Shown in pieces: positions 1-8,791 of a stretch of 64,000 nucleotides of DNA (the first letter of the stretch is position 1; every line of letters begins with the position of its first letter). Under the pieces are notes generated by a model that had not been told where the DNA came from, did no database searches, and saw only the letters and a program-made list of their open reading frames with translations. The DNA is from Flavobacterium sp. NRK1 (lineage in GTDB: Bacteria > Bacteroidota > Bacteroidia > Flavobacteriales > Flavobacteriaceae): positions 3,553,150-3,617,149 of the forward strand of contig NZ_JAMXLA010000001.1 of NCBI RefSeq assembly GCF_024054175.1. Reading direction: 5' to 3'. Both the position numbers and the translations under genes were made by a program.

Positions 1-2111
1 TTAATCTCTGTTAGCCCCTTTACATCAAACAGACCTATAGAAGACATAACATACCAGGCACCCAGTTGTCCCTGGTCTTCATCCTGACCGTATCCGTATC
101 CGTGAATACCTTCCGTACCATAAAATTCATCGCATATTGCATGTACCCATTTTTGGGTTAGATAAGGTTTACCCGAAAAATTAAACATCCATGAAATATG
201 GAGATTAGGCTGATTCCCATGATTATAAAATCCTGATAGCCCTGCAAATGCATCAATTTTAGTTCCGCCGCCAAATACATTTTTCTGAGATATCTCAAAT
301 ATATTTTCAAGCCTATCATTAAAGGTATCTTTACCTAATGTGCTTACTAACTCTTCAACAGCGTGAGGTACATAAAAAGTATATTGCCATGCATTGCCCT
401 CCTGAAATCCTCTCCAGGGTTGTGATGGATCAAAATTTGCTACAAAATTACCATTGGCATCTTTAGGCCTAATGAATTTAGTTTCCTTATCATATAATAA
501 TTTCCAGCCTTCCGACAGTTTCATAAGCTGTTCATAATCTTTAGTTTTGCCTAATGCTTTGGCAAATTGCGCTACAGCAAAAGCACTATATGAATATTCT
601 AAAGTATGTGAGGCAGAAAATCCTGATCCATTTGCAACTGTATCAAAACCAATAGTATCAATTTGAGGTGAATAGCCATGTTCTACAAACTGCTTCACAT
701 CCATTTTCCCTGCTCCTTCTATTCTATCCTTCCATTCAAGTTCATTTTTAAGAGCTGCCGCATAGGCTACATCAACATCATAATTTGTAATTCCGCAGTT
801 ATAAGCAGATGCTATAGCAAGACCTGTAAAGTTTGTACCTACACCCGACACATACTTACTTGATGCAATACCATCGCCAAGCCAGCCTGCATCTTTATAA
901 ACAAGCAATTGGGCTTGTATCCAGTCGGCATAATATTCAGGATAAGCCAGTGCCCATAGCTGGGTTAAATTCCAGAAGCCTCCCCAGATAGCATCAGTAT
1001 TATAATAATTATATTGTGGCTTGCCTTTATCATCTAAAGGTATCTGCCCGGTTTTACCGTTATTCATCGGGTAGGCACCATTAACATCACTTCCGAGTCC
1101 ACGTCCAAGTAGTGCATGGTATAATCCTGTATAAAACTTTATTTTATCCGCTTCGTTTTTACCTTCTACAGTTATTCTTCCTAAATAATCATTCCATGTC
1201 GTCAGGCTTTGCTTTTTAGCTTTATCAAAACTCAGGTTTTTAGCTTCTGTCTCAAGATTAAGTCGGGCATTTGCTACAGATGTATATGATAATCCAATTT
1301 TAACGGTAATCGTTTCATTCTCTTTAGTATCAAAAGTTAAATAAGCTCCTGCGCCTTCACCCGCAATTTCTTTTGCACCTGCCTGAGTTCCTTTTTTACT
1401 GAACACTCCTGAAGAAACCGGATTTTTATCTACAACAGCCGAGAAATACATAGCAACATCTGCACCTGCCTGATATTTTTTCACATATTCAGGAATGGTT
1501 ATAACATAACCTTCTATCCTTCCGTCCTTAGTAATAGTAACTTTTGCCTCTTTAACAGCCCCACTTTCACCCTGCCTGTTGCCAATATCAAAAATAATAT
1601 TTGATTGGGATGATTTAGGGAAAGTATATCTTTGAAATCCTACCCTTTTTGTAGCTGTAAGTTCCGCCTTTATCTTATAGTCTTTTAATAAAACTGAATA
1701 ATAACCAGAGGTGGCATATTCATATTTACGGTCAAACCTTGATCTGTAGCCTTCATCAGGATTGTCAAGACTGCCGGGTATAGTTTGCAAAGCACCCACC
1801 GATGGTGCAACTACTATACCGCCAATCTGAAATTCGTGCAAACATGCAAAACCTTCTATAGAAGTATCCCTGTCATCATAACCGGTAGCTTCCCATCCCT
1901 GTTCATTACCTAGATGCGCATTTGTAGACGGGCCCAGTTTTGCCAAACCAAAAGGCATAGCGGCAGGTGTGTAAAAAAACCATCGGCTATGGGCAGTACC
2001 AATATTTGGATCTACATAGTCTGATAATTTTTTATTTGTTTTCTGACTAAATATAGCTTGCGATGTAAAGACCATAGCAGCTATAAATAAGAAGCTTGAA
2101 ATATTTTTCAT
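1..2111 (-). CDS. GH92 exo-alpha-mannosidase-type glycosidase (3' end cut by window)
   Basis: About 703 residues are visible; the stop lies left of position 1 (the TTA at 1-3 is out of frame). The start at 2111 gives a signal peptide beginning MKNISSFLFIAAMVF and ending near TSQAIFSQ, so the enzyme is probably periplasmic or outer-membrane. GH92 hallmarks are present: an N-terminal beta-sandwich, then the (alpha/alpha)6 region with HGNQPN, and GQDEDQGQLGAWYV near the visible end, which carries the Asp residues used as catalytic base through water. GH92 enzymes are Ca-dependent inverting exo-alpha-mannosidases. The family's proton-donor Glu (HGNEP) is Gln here. It lies 49 bp downstream of the ROK-isomerase fusion on the same strand, so the two probably form an operon that releases mannose and then metabolises it. 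The reading frame is clear; the exact linkage cleaved is unknown. Confidence 0.9.
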   Translation of the reverse strand, partial: MKNISSFLFIAAMVFTSQAIFSQKTNKKLSDYVDPNIGTAHSRWFFYTPAAMPFGLAKLGPSTNAHLGNEQGWEATGYDDRDTSIEGFACLHEFQIGGIVVAPSVGALQTIPGSLDNPDEGYRSRFDRKYEYATSGYYSVLLKDYKIKAELTATKRVGFQRYTFPKSSQSNIIFDIGNRQGESGAVKEAKVTITKDGRIEGYVITIPEYVKKYQAGADVAMYFSAVVDKNPVSSGVFSKKGTQAGAKEIAGEGAGAYLTFDTKENETITVKIGLSYTSVANARLNLETEAKNLSFDKAKKQSLTTWNDYLGRITVEGKNEADKIKFYTGLYHALLGRGLGSDVNGAYPMNNGKTGQIPLDDKGKPQYNYYNTDAIWGGFWNLTQLWALAYPEYYADWIQAQLLVYKDAGWLGDGIASSKYVSGVGTNFTGLAIASAYNCGITNYDVDVAYAAALKNELEWKDRIEGAGKMDVKQFVEHGYSPQIDTIGFDTVANGSGFSASHTLEYSYSAFAVAQFAKALGKTKDYEQLMKLSEGWKLLYDKETKFIRPKDANGNFVANFDPSQPWRGFQEGNAWQYTFYVPHAVEELVSTLGKDTFNDRLENIFEISQKNVFGGGTKIDAFAGLSGFYNHGNQPNLHISWMFNFSGKPYLTQKWVHAICDEFYGTEGIHGYGYGQDEDQGQLGAWYVMSSIGLFDVKGLTEI

Positions 2112-2160
2112 ATGTAAATATAAAATAGTTATTTTTTTGATTTGTACTACAACCGTGGTT

Positions 2161-4839
2161 CTACTTAACAAATGATTTTACCATAATTACATTGCTGACG
2201 GGGCTAAGATTATAAATAGTATAGCTTTTTGCCGATGCGGGTATTACAAATGTTTCGGCATAATTAAATATCTGGCTAATGCCGTTTTCGGTTACTACTT
2301 TTACTGACTGACCTTCTACAATCATCCAAACATGGCATTTATTGTTTGTTTCGATATATGCTTTACCTGTAATGTGGTAACGATAAATATCATAAAAATG
2401 TACCGGATGCGTAGGGAGATGTTCTATAGTATACTCATCATTTTCAACTAACAAATAAGGTTGAGAAATAAGCTCTTTTATAACCACATCACCACTTCGC
2501 TCAAAATTTAGATTCTCCATACCGCGCTCTATATTAATAGGTCTTGGTTTGCCATCAAGATCTAAACGAAGCCAGTCGTACATTTTAAAGGTAAATATGT
2601 AAGGAGCAGCACTAATTTCAAGTACCATATTGTTACTGCCTGATGCATGAATTGTACCATTTGGAATAAGAAAAAGATCGTGTTTTTTTGCTTTGAATTT
2701 TTGTATATACTTATCTACATCAAGCTTTTCTACATGTTTCTGGCTGTAAGTAAGTGCATCTCTAAACTCCTGTGGATTTATGCCTTCCTGAAATCCTAAA
2801 TATACTACCGGGTCTTCTTTACAATCAAGAATATAATACGTTTCATCTTGAGTAAAAGGCATCCCAAAATGCTCTTTAATATATTCTGTACCAGGGTGGC
2901 ACTGAATAGAAAGATTACCACCATCAAACGTATCTAAAAAGTCAAAACGTATTGGAAAATCATATTTAAATGTTTCGGCACAGTCTCCTAAAACGTCTTT
3001 ATAATTTGAAAACATTATAGTATCAAAAGAAACTTCAAGCAAATAGCCGTCACTTTCAAATAGCAAACCATTTTCAAGCACCATAAGTTCAAATGACCAA
3101 GCCAGATTATCAACATCTTTGTTAAGACCATCCATGTGCTCTTTCATCCAGGTTCCTCCCCATGCACCAGGCTCAAACCATGGCCTCGGCCTAAACACAT
3201 TAGTAGCCATAGCAGCAAGCCCGTTCCTTAAATCATTTCCTTTTATAAACAGATATTCATCAGGACGCTGCTCATCTACCATGAGATCTATTTTCGAAAA
3301 TATATCATTTTTATGCTTATTGAGTACAACCCAGTCTATAAAAAAGAATCGTTTATAAGTACGGCGGTTGTCTATTCTATTTTCTACGCCGAGATTACCA
3401 GCCATGCCGGCACGGGCCCTGAATTGTAATTCATTTTTAGGCAGGTCAAAATATACTATTGGCGCATCCCAGCCCGAAAGTACTGAACCGCTACCTATTA
3501 TTATATTTATATCGGCCAAAGCATCCTGCTGTATATGAGACAACTTGTTTGTGTCAAACCAATCTACTAAGTTTTTATCCGTAATTTTACCAAAAAGCGG
3601 ATCATCACCTCCCAAATAGGGCTCCAGCATTTCATCAAGTTCTTTGGCTGACTTTAGCGCTGCATCAACATGAAACCATCTTGCTTTTTTTCCAAGTTTA
3701 ACCAACTCGGCATCAATGGATTTTACTACATTGTCCCAAAAAACACCAACATATCCGTCTATAATAACCGCCTTATGATTTGCTATCCATTCTGCCAGTG
3801 CTAAAGCACCCGATGCTATTTTACTGTTTCCTAATGGAAAAGAAGGATAAAGATCATAATACTCCTGCTGTATGCTTTTTTTTACAGGTGCAAGAAACTG
3901 CTGGGTTTTACGCCATTCAGTATTTTGTTTTTCAACCTTAATTTGTAAACTGTTTTTTGCATGGGTTGCAGCGCCAATAATAGCGGCTTCCTCCCACAAT
4001 TGGCATATCTTTATATCTAAGGTATTTTGCAAATTGAGCTTAGAAGATAGAATATCTATAAAATAAGGGGCTGCTTTTGCTATTCCTCCACCAAGAACAA
4101 GGTTTTGAGGTTTAAATGCATCAAGCCATGGCTTAATAAAACTAGCTAAATTATTTGCAAACGCATCAAATATTCTAAGAGCATCAGTATCATTTTGATC
4201 CGCAAGCAGTGTTAATGCTTCCACATTTACTATACTTCCCCTATTTAGGTTTTCCCACTGATTAATAAACCAGCGTGTAGATAAGTAATCATCTGCAATA
4301 CCGTCTTTAAATGGAATATTATATAAATATCCATTTTCAGGCACACCATTACCTTCTTTAGTCTGTACTGATCCCTCAATAAGAAATGTACTTCCAAAAC
4401 CCGTACCTAATGTAAGTACTATACTCTTAGAGCTTTTTGCTGCAGCTCCCGCGGTATACTCCCCAAACGCAAAACTCTCAGCATCATTAATAAAATACAC
4501 AGGAAATTGTGCTATTTTCTCTAATTCATGCTTAACATTAAGCCCAAATAAAGCGTCATATTTTTTAACACCATAAATTTTTGATATCCCATTTTTATAA
4601 TCAAATGGACCTGGCATTGCTATTCCCATAGCAGCTAAAGAATCTGAATTTATTCTAGCTTCTGCCAGTATTTTATCAATTAAATTTTTGAATCCGGTAA
4701 AGAAATCATCACATGATCCATTAGGGTCTATCGCTATCTTTTGATAAGAATTAGCAACTAGCAATCCTGATTCTGAATTTAAAATCGCTCCCGATAAGTG
4801 AGAACCTCCTACATCAATACCTAAGTAATACAATGCCAT
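2161..4839 (-). CDS. Fusion: ROK-family sugar kinase + class I mannose-6-phosphate isomerase
   Basis: 892 residues, cytosolic, no signal peptide. Residues about 1-300 are a ROK kinase: GIDVGGSHLSGAI near the N-terminus (phosphate binding), LGTGFGSTF near residue 140 and LGGGIAKAAPYF near 250. The Cys-rich zinc motif of many ROK proteins is absent. A middle part (about 330-560) carries IDGYVGVFWDNV, a form resembling a degenerate P-loop region found ahead of some long class I isomerases. The C-terminal part is a phosphomannose isomerase: QCHPG at 646-650 and IPNGTIHASG around 725-734 supply the usual metal-site Gln/His and His. Expected reactions: mannose to mannose-6-phosphate (kinase) and mannose-6-phosphate to fructose-6-phosphate (isomerase). 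It is first in a leftward operon with a GH92 gene and diverges from a GntR regulator. Kinase specificity for mannose is inferred from the fusion and its neighbours. Confidence 0.85.
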   Translation of the reverse strand: MALYYLGIDVGGSHLSGAILNSESGLLVANSYQKIAIDPNGSCDDFFTGFKNLIDKILAEARINSDSLAAMGIAMPGPFDYKNGISKIYGVKKYDALFGLNVKHELEKIAQFPVYFINDAESFAFGEYTAGAAAKSSKSIVLTLGTGFGSTFLIEGSVQTKEGNGVPENGYLYNIPFKDGIADDYLSTRWFINQWENLNRGSIVNVEALTLLADQNDTDALRIFDAFANNLASFIKPWLDAFKPQNLVLGGGIAKAAPYFIDILSSKLNLQNTLDIKICQLWEEAAIIGAATHAKNSLQIKVEKQNTEWRKTQQFLAPVKKSIQQEYYDLYPSFPLGNSKIASGALALAEWIANHKAVIIDGYVGVFWDNVVKSIDAELVKLGKKARWFHVDAALKSAKELDEMLEPYLGGDDPLFGKITDKNLVDWFDTNKLSHIQQDALADINIIIGSGSVLSGWDAPIVYFDLPKNELQFRARAGMAGNLGVENRIDNRRTYKRFFFIDWVVLNKHKNDIFSKIDLMVDEQRPDEYLFIKGNDLRNGLAAMATNVFRPRPWFEPGAWGGTWMKEHMDGLNKDVDNLAWSFELMVLENGLLFESDGYLLEVSFDTIMFSNYKDVLGDCAETFKYDFPIRFDFLDTFDGGNLSIQCHPGTEYIKEHFGMPFTQDETYYILDCKEDPVVYLGFQEGINPQEFRDALTYSQKHVEKLDVDKYIQKFKAKKHDLFLIPNGTIHASGSNNMVLEISAAPYIFTFKMYDWLRLDLDGKPRPINIERGMENLNFERSGDVVIKELISQPYLLVENDEYTIEHLPTHPVHFYDIYRYHITGKAYIETNNKCHVWMIVEGQSVKVVTENGISQIFNYAETFVIPASAKSYTIYNLSPVSNVIMVKSFVK

Positions 4840-4861
4840 AATATTTTTTTTATATAAAAAT

Positions 4862-4893
4862 CAATATATATGTACATATGTATATACATATTG
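4862..4893. promoter_or_regulatory. Probable GntR/HutC-type operator, 32-bp imperfect palindrome
   Basis: The two 16-bp halves match at 14 of 16 positions when one is reverse-complemented. Inside it lies TGTATATACA (4879-4888), which fits the GT..TA.AC form known for HutC-subfamily GntR sites; TGTACA also occurs at 4871-4876. It sits between the divergent ROK-isomerase gene (start 4839) and the GntR gene (start 5023), where a repressor would control both. Binding by the neighbouring regulator is inferred. Confidence 0.6.
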
Positions 4894-4960
4894 ATTTTGT
4901 AAAGTAAAGCAATAGTTATGAAACTACAAAACGAGTTTTAAAAATTGCAAAAAAATAAAT

Positions 4961-4968
4961 TAACTTTG
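4961..4968 (+). promoter_or_regulatory. Putative -7 promoter element for the GntR gene
   Basis: TAACTTTG matches the Bacteroidota -7 consensus TAnnTTTG and lies 54 bp ahead of the start at 5023. No clean -33 TTTG is seen at the ideal distance; TTG at 4945-4947 is too close. Confidence 0.4.
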
Positions 4969-5022
4969 TATAGACATTTATACCAATCCTGATTTTACAT
5001 TTAAAAAGGGAATACATACATA

Positions 5023-5751
5023 ATGAAGATAAATTTAAATCATAACAGCCCTATTCCATTACATGTTCAGATTGAAGAACAATTGAGAACTGCGATTAAA
5101 TCTGACACGTATCAGAGTGGTGTAAAGTTTCCTAATGAAGTAGATCTTTCCAAACAACTGGGTATATCCCGCAGTACCCTAAGACAGTCTATTAACAAAT
5201 TAGTCTATGAAGGATTACTTGTCCGTAAAAAAGGTGTAGGCACATTTGCAACAAAAACCGGTGTAAGTTCTAAAGCACAAAACTGGATGAGTTTTTCGCA
5301 GGAAATGAAAGCTTTAGGAATTAGCGTAAAAAATTATGAGTTACATATAAGCTGGGTACAGCCTGATGAAGAGCTTTGTTTATTTTTTGACATTAAACAA
5401 GATACAAGAATACTTAAATTAGAAAGGCTTCGCGGAAAAGAAGAATATCCATTTGTGTATTTTATATCTTACTTTAACCCAAGAATTGGACTAACCGGCA
5501 ATGAAGATTTTTCACGCCCGTTATATGAAATACTTGAAAATGATTATAATTCTATTGCAAAACTCTCAAGAGAGGAAATTAGTGCAATAAGTGCTACAGA
5601 AATTTTAGCAGAAAAACTTGAAGTTAAATGCGGAGAACCTATATTAAAACGTAAGCGTTTTGTATATGATCCGGGAAGCAGGCCACTGGAATGGAACATA
5701 GGATATTATAAAGCTGACAGTTTTACCTATACTCTTGAATTTGAGCGATAA
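5023..5751 (+). CDS. GntR-family transcriptional regulator, HutC/UTRA subfamily
   Basis: 242 residues. Residues about 8-75 form the winged helix-turn-helix (PIPLHVQIEEQLRTAI, then FPNEVDLSKQLGISRSTLRQ and GLLVRKKGVGTFATK). Residues about 95-235 form the UTRA effector domain, which in this family binds sugars or sugar phosphates. It diverges from the ROK-isomerase/GH92 operon with a palindromic operator in the shared intergenic region. The likely role is repression of the mannose operon and of itself, relieved by a mannose-derived ligand. Family assignment is firm; target and ligand are inferred from position. Confidence 0.88.
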   Translation: MKINLNHNSPIPLHVQIEEQLRTAIKSDTYQSGVKFPNEVDLSKQLGISRSTLRQSINKLVYEGLLVRKKGVGTFATKTGVSSKAQNWMSFSQEMKALGISVKNYELHISWVQPDEELCLFFDIKQDTRILKLERLRGKEEYPFVYFISYFNPRIGLTGNEDFSRPLYEILENDYNSIAKLSREEISAISATEILAEKLEVKCGEPILKRKRFVYDPGSRPLEWNIGYYKADSFTYTLEFER

Positions 5752-5755
5752 TATA

Positions 5756-5817
5756 AGTTATGATTTAGTTATGAATGAATTTTATAAATAATTCTTAGAT
5801 TTATGTACTTCATAACT
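5756..5817. repeat. Direct and inverted copies of AGTTATGA after the GntR gene
   Basis: AGTTATGA occurs at 5756-5763 and 5767-5774, and its inverted form TCATAACT at 5810-5817. AGTTATGAA (5767-5775) and TTCATAACT (5809-5817) are a perfect 9-bp inverted repeat with a 33-bp spacer. It could be a loose terminator for the GntR gene or a protein site; there is no T-run. Confidence 0.3.
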
Positions 5818-5884
5818 CATTAACAATTAACATGAATATCACTTTGACTACAGAGAAAGATTATAGAAATATATACCGTAAGAA

Positions 5885-5969
5885 TAAAAGCTTAAAATAT
5901 AAACTGGTTTTCAGCAAAAACCAATAAGCTTTTTATCAGATAAAATCAGGTCAGTTACACCACTAACTG
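5885..5969 (+). other. Two stem-loops in the leader of the ZIP transporter gene
   Basis: Hairpin 1 is nested: outer arms TAAAAGCTTA (5885-5894) and TAAGCTTTTT (5925-5934) match 9 of 10, and inner arms TGGTTTT (5905-5911) and AAAACCA (5917-5923) close a 5-nt loop. The trailing T-run makes it terminator-like. Hairpin 2 is CAGTTA (5952-5957) with TAACTG (5964-5969) and a 6-nt loop, ending 30 bp before the ZIP start. It may terminate GntR transcription, or act as a leader control of the transporter. Confidence 0.4.
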
Positions 5970-5999
5970 TCTAACCAATAAACTGAGTATACGTTATAT

Positions 6000-6749
6000 A
6001 TGGAAAAATGGATGGAAGCAGGTATATGGGGACTAGTTTCCGGGTCTTCACTTTTAATAGGCTCACTTCTGGGCTATTACCTAAAAATACCTCAACGAAT
6101 AATTGCTGTTATAATGGGATTTGGAGCCGGCGTCCTCACTTCTGCTTTAGCTTTTGAACTAATGAACGAAGCTTATAATAAAGGAGGTCTGACTGCAGCT
6201 TCAATAGGGTTTCTGGCAGGAGGTGGCTTATACTCTTTTTTCAATTATCTACTCTCATTAAAAGGTGCTAAACACAGAAAACGCTCTGAAGATCAGCAGC
6301 CTTCGGAAACTGAAGACTCCGGAAGTGGTCTTGCTATCGCTATAGGGGCTTTACTTGACGGAATTCCGGAGGCCATAGCAATCGGTGTAAGCATGATTGA
6401 GGGCGGCATTGTAAGTGCTGCCACAGTAGCTGCAATATTTATATCGAACCTTCCTGAAGGATTATCAAGTTCTGTAGGAATGAAAAACGCAGGCCGTACA
6501 AAAATATTTATTTTTGGTATATGGAGTGGAATTGCATTACTCACGGCTTTAGCAGCAATAGCCGGTTTTGTTATTTTTAGTCAGTTATCACCCATTATCG
6601 AAGCGGCAACAATTGCCCTGGCAGCAGGTGCCATCCTGGCTATGCTCGCCGATACAATGATACCGGAAGCTTTTGAAAAAGGGCATAGTTATGTGGGTAT
6701 TTTTACTGTTATTGGTTTTCTCGTTTCTTTCCTGCTTTCTAAGCTTTAA
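6000..6749 (+). CDS. ZIP-family metal cation transporter
   Basis: 249 residues with about seven to eight hydrophobic helices and a short cytosolic loop rich in charged residues (about 85-105). The metal-site helices read DGIPEAIAIGVSM and ISNLPEGLSSSVGM, matching the two PE motifs of ZIP helices 4 and 5, although the usual leading His of HNxPEG is replaced. ZIP proteins bring Zn or other divalent metals into the cytoplasm. The gene stands alone between the GntR gene and a response regulator, with hairpins in its leader. The substrate metal cannot be read from the sequence, and the replaced His suggests it may not be a standard zinc importer. Confidence 0.85.
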   Translation: MEKWMEAGIWGLVSGSSLLIGSLLGYYLKIPQRIIAVIMGFGAGVLTSALAFELMNEAYNKGGLTAASIGFLAGGGLYSFFNYLLSLKGAKHRKRSEDQQPSETEDSGSGLAIAIGALLDGIPEAIAIGVSMIEGGIVSAATVAAIFISNLPEGLSSSVGMKNAGRTKIFIFGIWSGIALLTALAAIAGFVIFSQLSPIIEAATIALAAGAILAMLADTMIPEAFEKGHSYVGIFTVIGFLVSFLLSKL

Positions 6750-6884
6750 GGAGTTAATTGATAGGCCGATTACAACCTGATTTTGTAATAAAACATACTA
6801 TAAAGTAATTGTTTAAGAATTTATCAAAGCTTATATAGTAATTTCCTTCTTAATAACTAATAGTCTAAATCAGTGCATACTTTC

Positions 6885-6892
6885 TATCTTTG
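6885..6892 (+). promoter_or_regulatory. Putative -7 promoter element for the NtrC-type regulator
   Basis: TATCTTTG fits TAnnTTTG and ends 18 bp before the GTG start at 6911, giving a very short leader. This supports the GTG start. Confidence 0.5.
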
Positions 6893-6910
6893 TAAAAAAT
6901 TATATACTTC

Positions 6911-8263
6911 GTGAACAAAATCCTTATTATAGACGACGAAGAAAAGCTTAGGACACTCATGGCACGAATTATAAGCCTTGAAGGTTTTGACGTTTTACAG
7001 GCTGCCGATTGTAAATCCGGGCTAAAAAAAGCAGAACAGAATGATATTGATGTTATTCTGTGTGATGTTAAACTGCCTGATGGAAACGGCGTAGAATTAG
7101 TCATTGCCCTTAAAGAGAAATTTCCTGCAACAGAAATTATTCTACTAACTGCTTACGGCAATATACCGGACGGCGTTACGGCTATTAAAAATGGTGCGTT
7201 TGATTATATTGTTAAAGGTGACGATAATAATAAAATTATACCCCTAATTCATAAAGCTATAGATAAACGCAGGCTTACCAAACGTATAATTGACCTTGAA
7301 AGCCGTGTAGAAACCAAATACTCTTTTAATAATATTATTGGTGAATCTAAAAAATTAAAAGAAGCTATTGATCTTGCACAAAAAGTAGCTCCGGTAGATA
7401 CTACTGTTCTGCTTACAGGTGAAACAGGTACCGGAAAAGAGGTTTTTGCCAATGCTATTCACCAGTCCGGCAGCAGGAAAGACAAAAGTTTTGTGGCAAT
7501 AAACTGTTCCGCTTTTAGTCACGACCTTTTGGAAAGCGAAATGTTCGGTCATAAAGCAGGTGCTTTTACAGGCGCAATTAAAGATAAAAAAGGCCTCTTT
7601 GAAGAAGCTCATAAAGGCACCATATTTTTAGATGAAATAGGAGAAATGCCTTTAGACCTGCAGGCAAAACTTTTACGGGTAATAGAAAATGGCGAATTTA
7701 TTAAAGTAGGCGAAAGCAAAGTTACAAAGGTGGATGTCAGAATTATTGCCGCTACAAACAGGGATTTGCTTAAAGAAATTGAAGCTGGTCAGTTTAGGGA
7801 AGATTTGTACTATCGTTTGTCAATATTTAATATTAAACTCCCTGCTTTAAGGGAAAGGATCACTGATATAGAATTACTGTCTGAAAATTTCTTAAAAATA
7901 TTTAGTCTTAAAACTAACAAAAAGATAACCGGCATATCAAAAGAATTTTTAAAGTTACTAAAACTTCATAACTGGCCGGGAAATATAAGAGAACTTAAAA
8001 ATATAATGGAAAGAAGTGTAATACTGGAAAACAATACTATACTTACTCCGGACAGCCTACCCTATGAGTTACAGCAATTAAACCCAGAGCCCAAAGAACA
8101 GGGTACAAAAACCTTATCGGCTTTTTCACTTGCATCGGCAGAAAAGCTTCATATCCAAAAGGTGCTGAATTATACGAATGGCAACAAAACTGAAACAGCG
8201 AGATTGCTGAATATTGCCCTTACTACCCTTTACAGGAAACTAGATGAGTATAAAATAGGTTAA
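6911..8263 (+). CDS. Sigma-54-dependent response regulator, NtrC family
   Basis: 450 residues from a GTG start, chosen because the product begins exactly at the receiver domain. Receiver domain about 1-120, with acidic D8/D9 and phosphoacceptor D52 (ILCDVKLPDGNG). AAA+ domain about 145-385: Walker A GETGTGKE, the sigma-54 contact loop GAFTGA, and Walker B FLDEIGEMP. The C-terminal Fis-type helix-turn-helix reads NKTETARLLNIALTTLYRKL. It activates sigma-54 promoters when phosphorylated. It lies just upstream of the kdp operon, which has a histidine kinase at its far end and no OmpR-type KdpE, so it may be the potassium regulator. That pairing is inferred; no clear -24/-12 promoter was found ahead of kdp. 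Confidence 0.92.
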   Translation: MNKILIIDDEEKLRTLMARIISLEGFDVLQAADCKSGLKKAEQNDIDVILCDVKLPDGNGVELVIALKEKFPATEIILLTAYGNIPDGVTAIKNGAFDYIVKGDDNNKIIPLIHKAIDKRRLTKRIIDLESRVETKYSFNNIIGESKKLKEAIDLAQKVAPVDTTVLLTGETGTGKEVFANAIHQSGSRKDKSFVAINCSAFSHDLLESEMFGHKAGAFTGAIKDKKGLFEEAHKGTIFLDEIGEMPLDLQAKLLRVIENGEFIKVGESKVTKVDVRIIAATNRDLLKEIEAGQFREDLYYRLSIFNIKLPALRERITDIELLSENFLKIFSLKTNKKITGISKEFLKLLKLHNWPGNIRELKNIMERSVILENNTILTPDSLPYELQQLNPEPKEQGTKTLSAFSLASAEKLHIQKVLNYTNGNKTETARLLNIALTTLYRKLDEYKIG

Positions 8264-8287
8264 TATCCTATCATTTTAAAAGTACAG

Positions 8288-8313
8288 ACCCTATTATTTT
8301 GATAGGGTTTTTT
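8288..8313 (+). terminator. Rho-independent terminator after the NtrC-type regulator
   Basis: ACCCTAT (8288-8294) pairs with ATAGGGT (8302-8308) across a 7-nt loop and runs into a T-tract to 8313. It separates the regulator from the kdp operon. Confidence 0.8.
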
Positions 8314-8402
8314 ATTTTCTAAAAACATAAAGCCCTGTTTATTAAATAAATAAACAAATGGAATAACAATGGTAATAGGGATAGCAAATAAAAAATTTTA
8401 AA

Positions 8403-8753
8403 ATGACAATTATTAAATGGTTACGAAAAAAGGCTCAGGAAAACGAAAATGCAGAATCAGAAACCGCATACGAGGTAATGATTGGTGCTGCAACATATTT
8501 GACTACCGCTTTAAAAGATAACGCAAAGAAAAAAGAAGTATTGGAATTTATGAATATAATAAATCTTCTTTATAAGGAAGGCTATGCATATACAAGGTAC
8601 TGTATTGAAAATGAATTTATAGGCAATTTAGTAAAAAATGCGCCTGAAAAAATTCTCAATATTAAAGATGAATTGGGAGATGAACTAAAGCTCCTAATGG
8701 CAAACAAATTAAAAGAGCAAAACCTTCAGGCAATGCACTCATACAGGAATTAA
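8403..8753 (+). CDS. Small conserved-looking protein at the head of the kdp operon, function unknown
   Basis: 116 residues, no signal peptide or membrane segment, mostly amphipathic helix by eye, with many Lys and Glu and a Tyr-rich centre (LLYKEGYAYTRYCIENEF). I do not recognise the family with certainty. It starts after the terminator that ends the upstream regulator and lies 38 bp before kdpF on the same strand, so it is probably the first gene of the kdp transcript. A regulatory or assembly role in potassium uptake is possible from position only. Confidence 0.7.
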   Translation: MTIIKWLRKKAQENENAESETAYEVMIGAATYLTTALKDNAKKKEVLEFMNIINLLYKEGYAYTRYCIENEFIGNLVKNAPEKILNIKDELGDELKLLMANKLKEQNLQAMHSYRN

Positions 8754-8791
8754 CTCTTCAATTAAAAAGAAATCAAAACCTTAAATACATT

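Noticed and set aside
1..3. TTA at the left edge as stop codon of the GH92 gene
   Set aside because: It is out of frame with the start at 2111; the protein reads through and is cut by the window.
8359..8385. Sigma-54 (-24/-12) promoter before the kdp operon
   Set aside because: TGG at 8359 has GT, not GC, at the right distance, and TGG at 8370 has GC one base too far. Neither is convincing.
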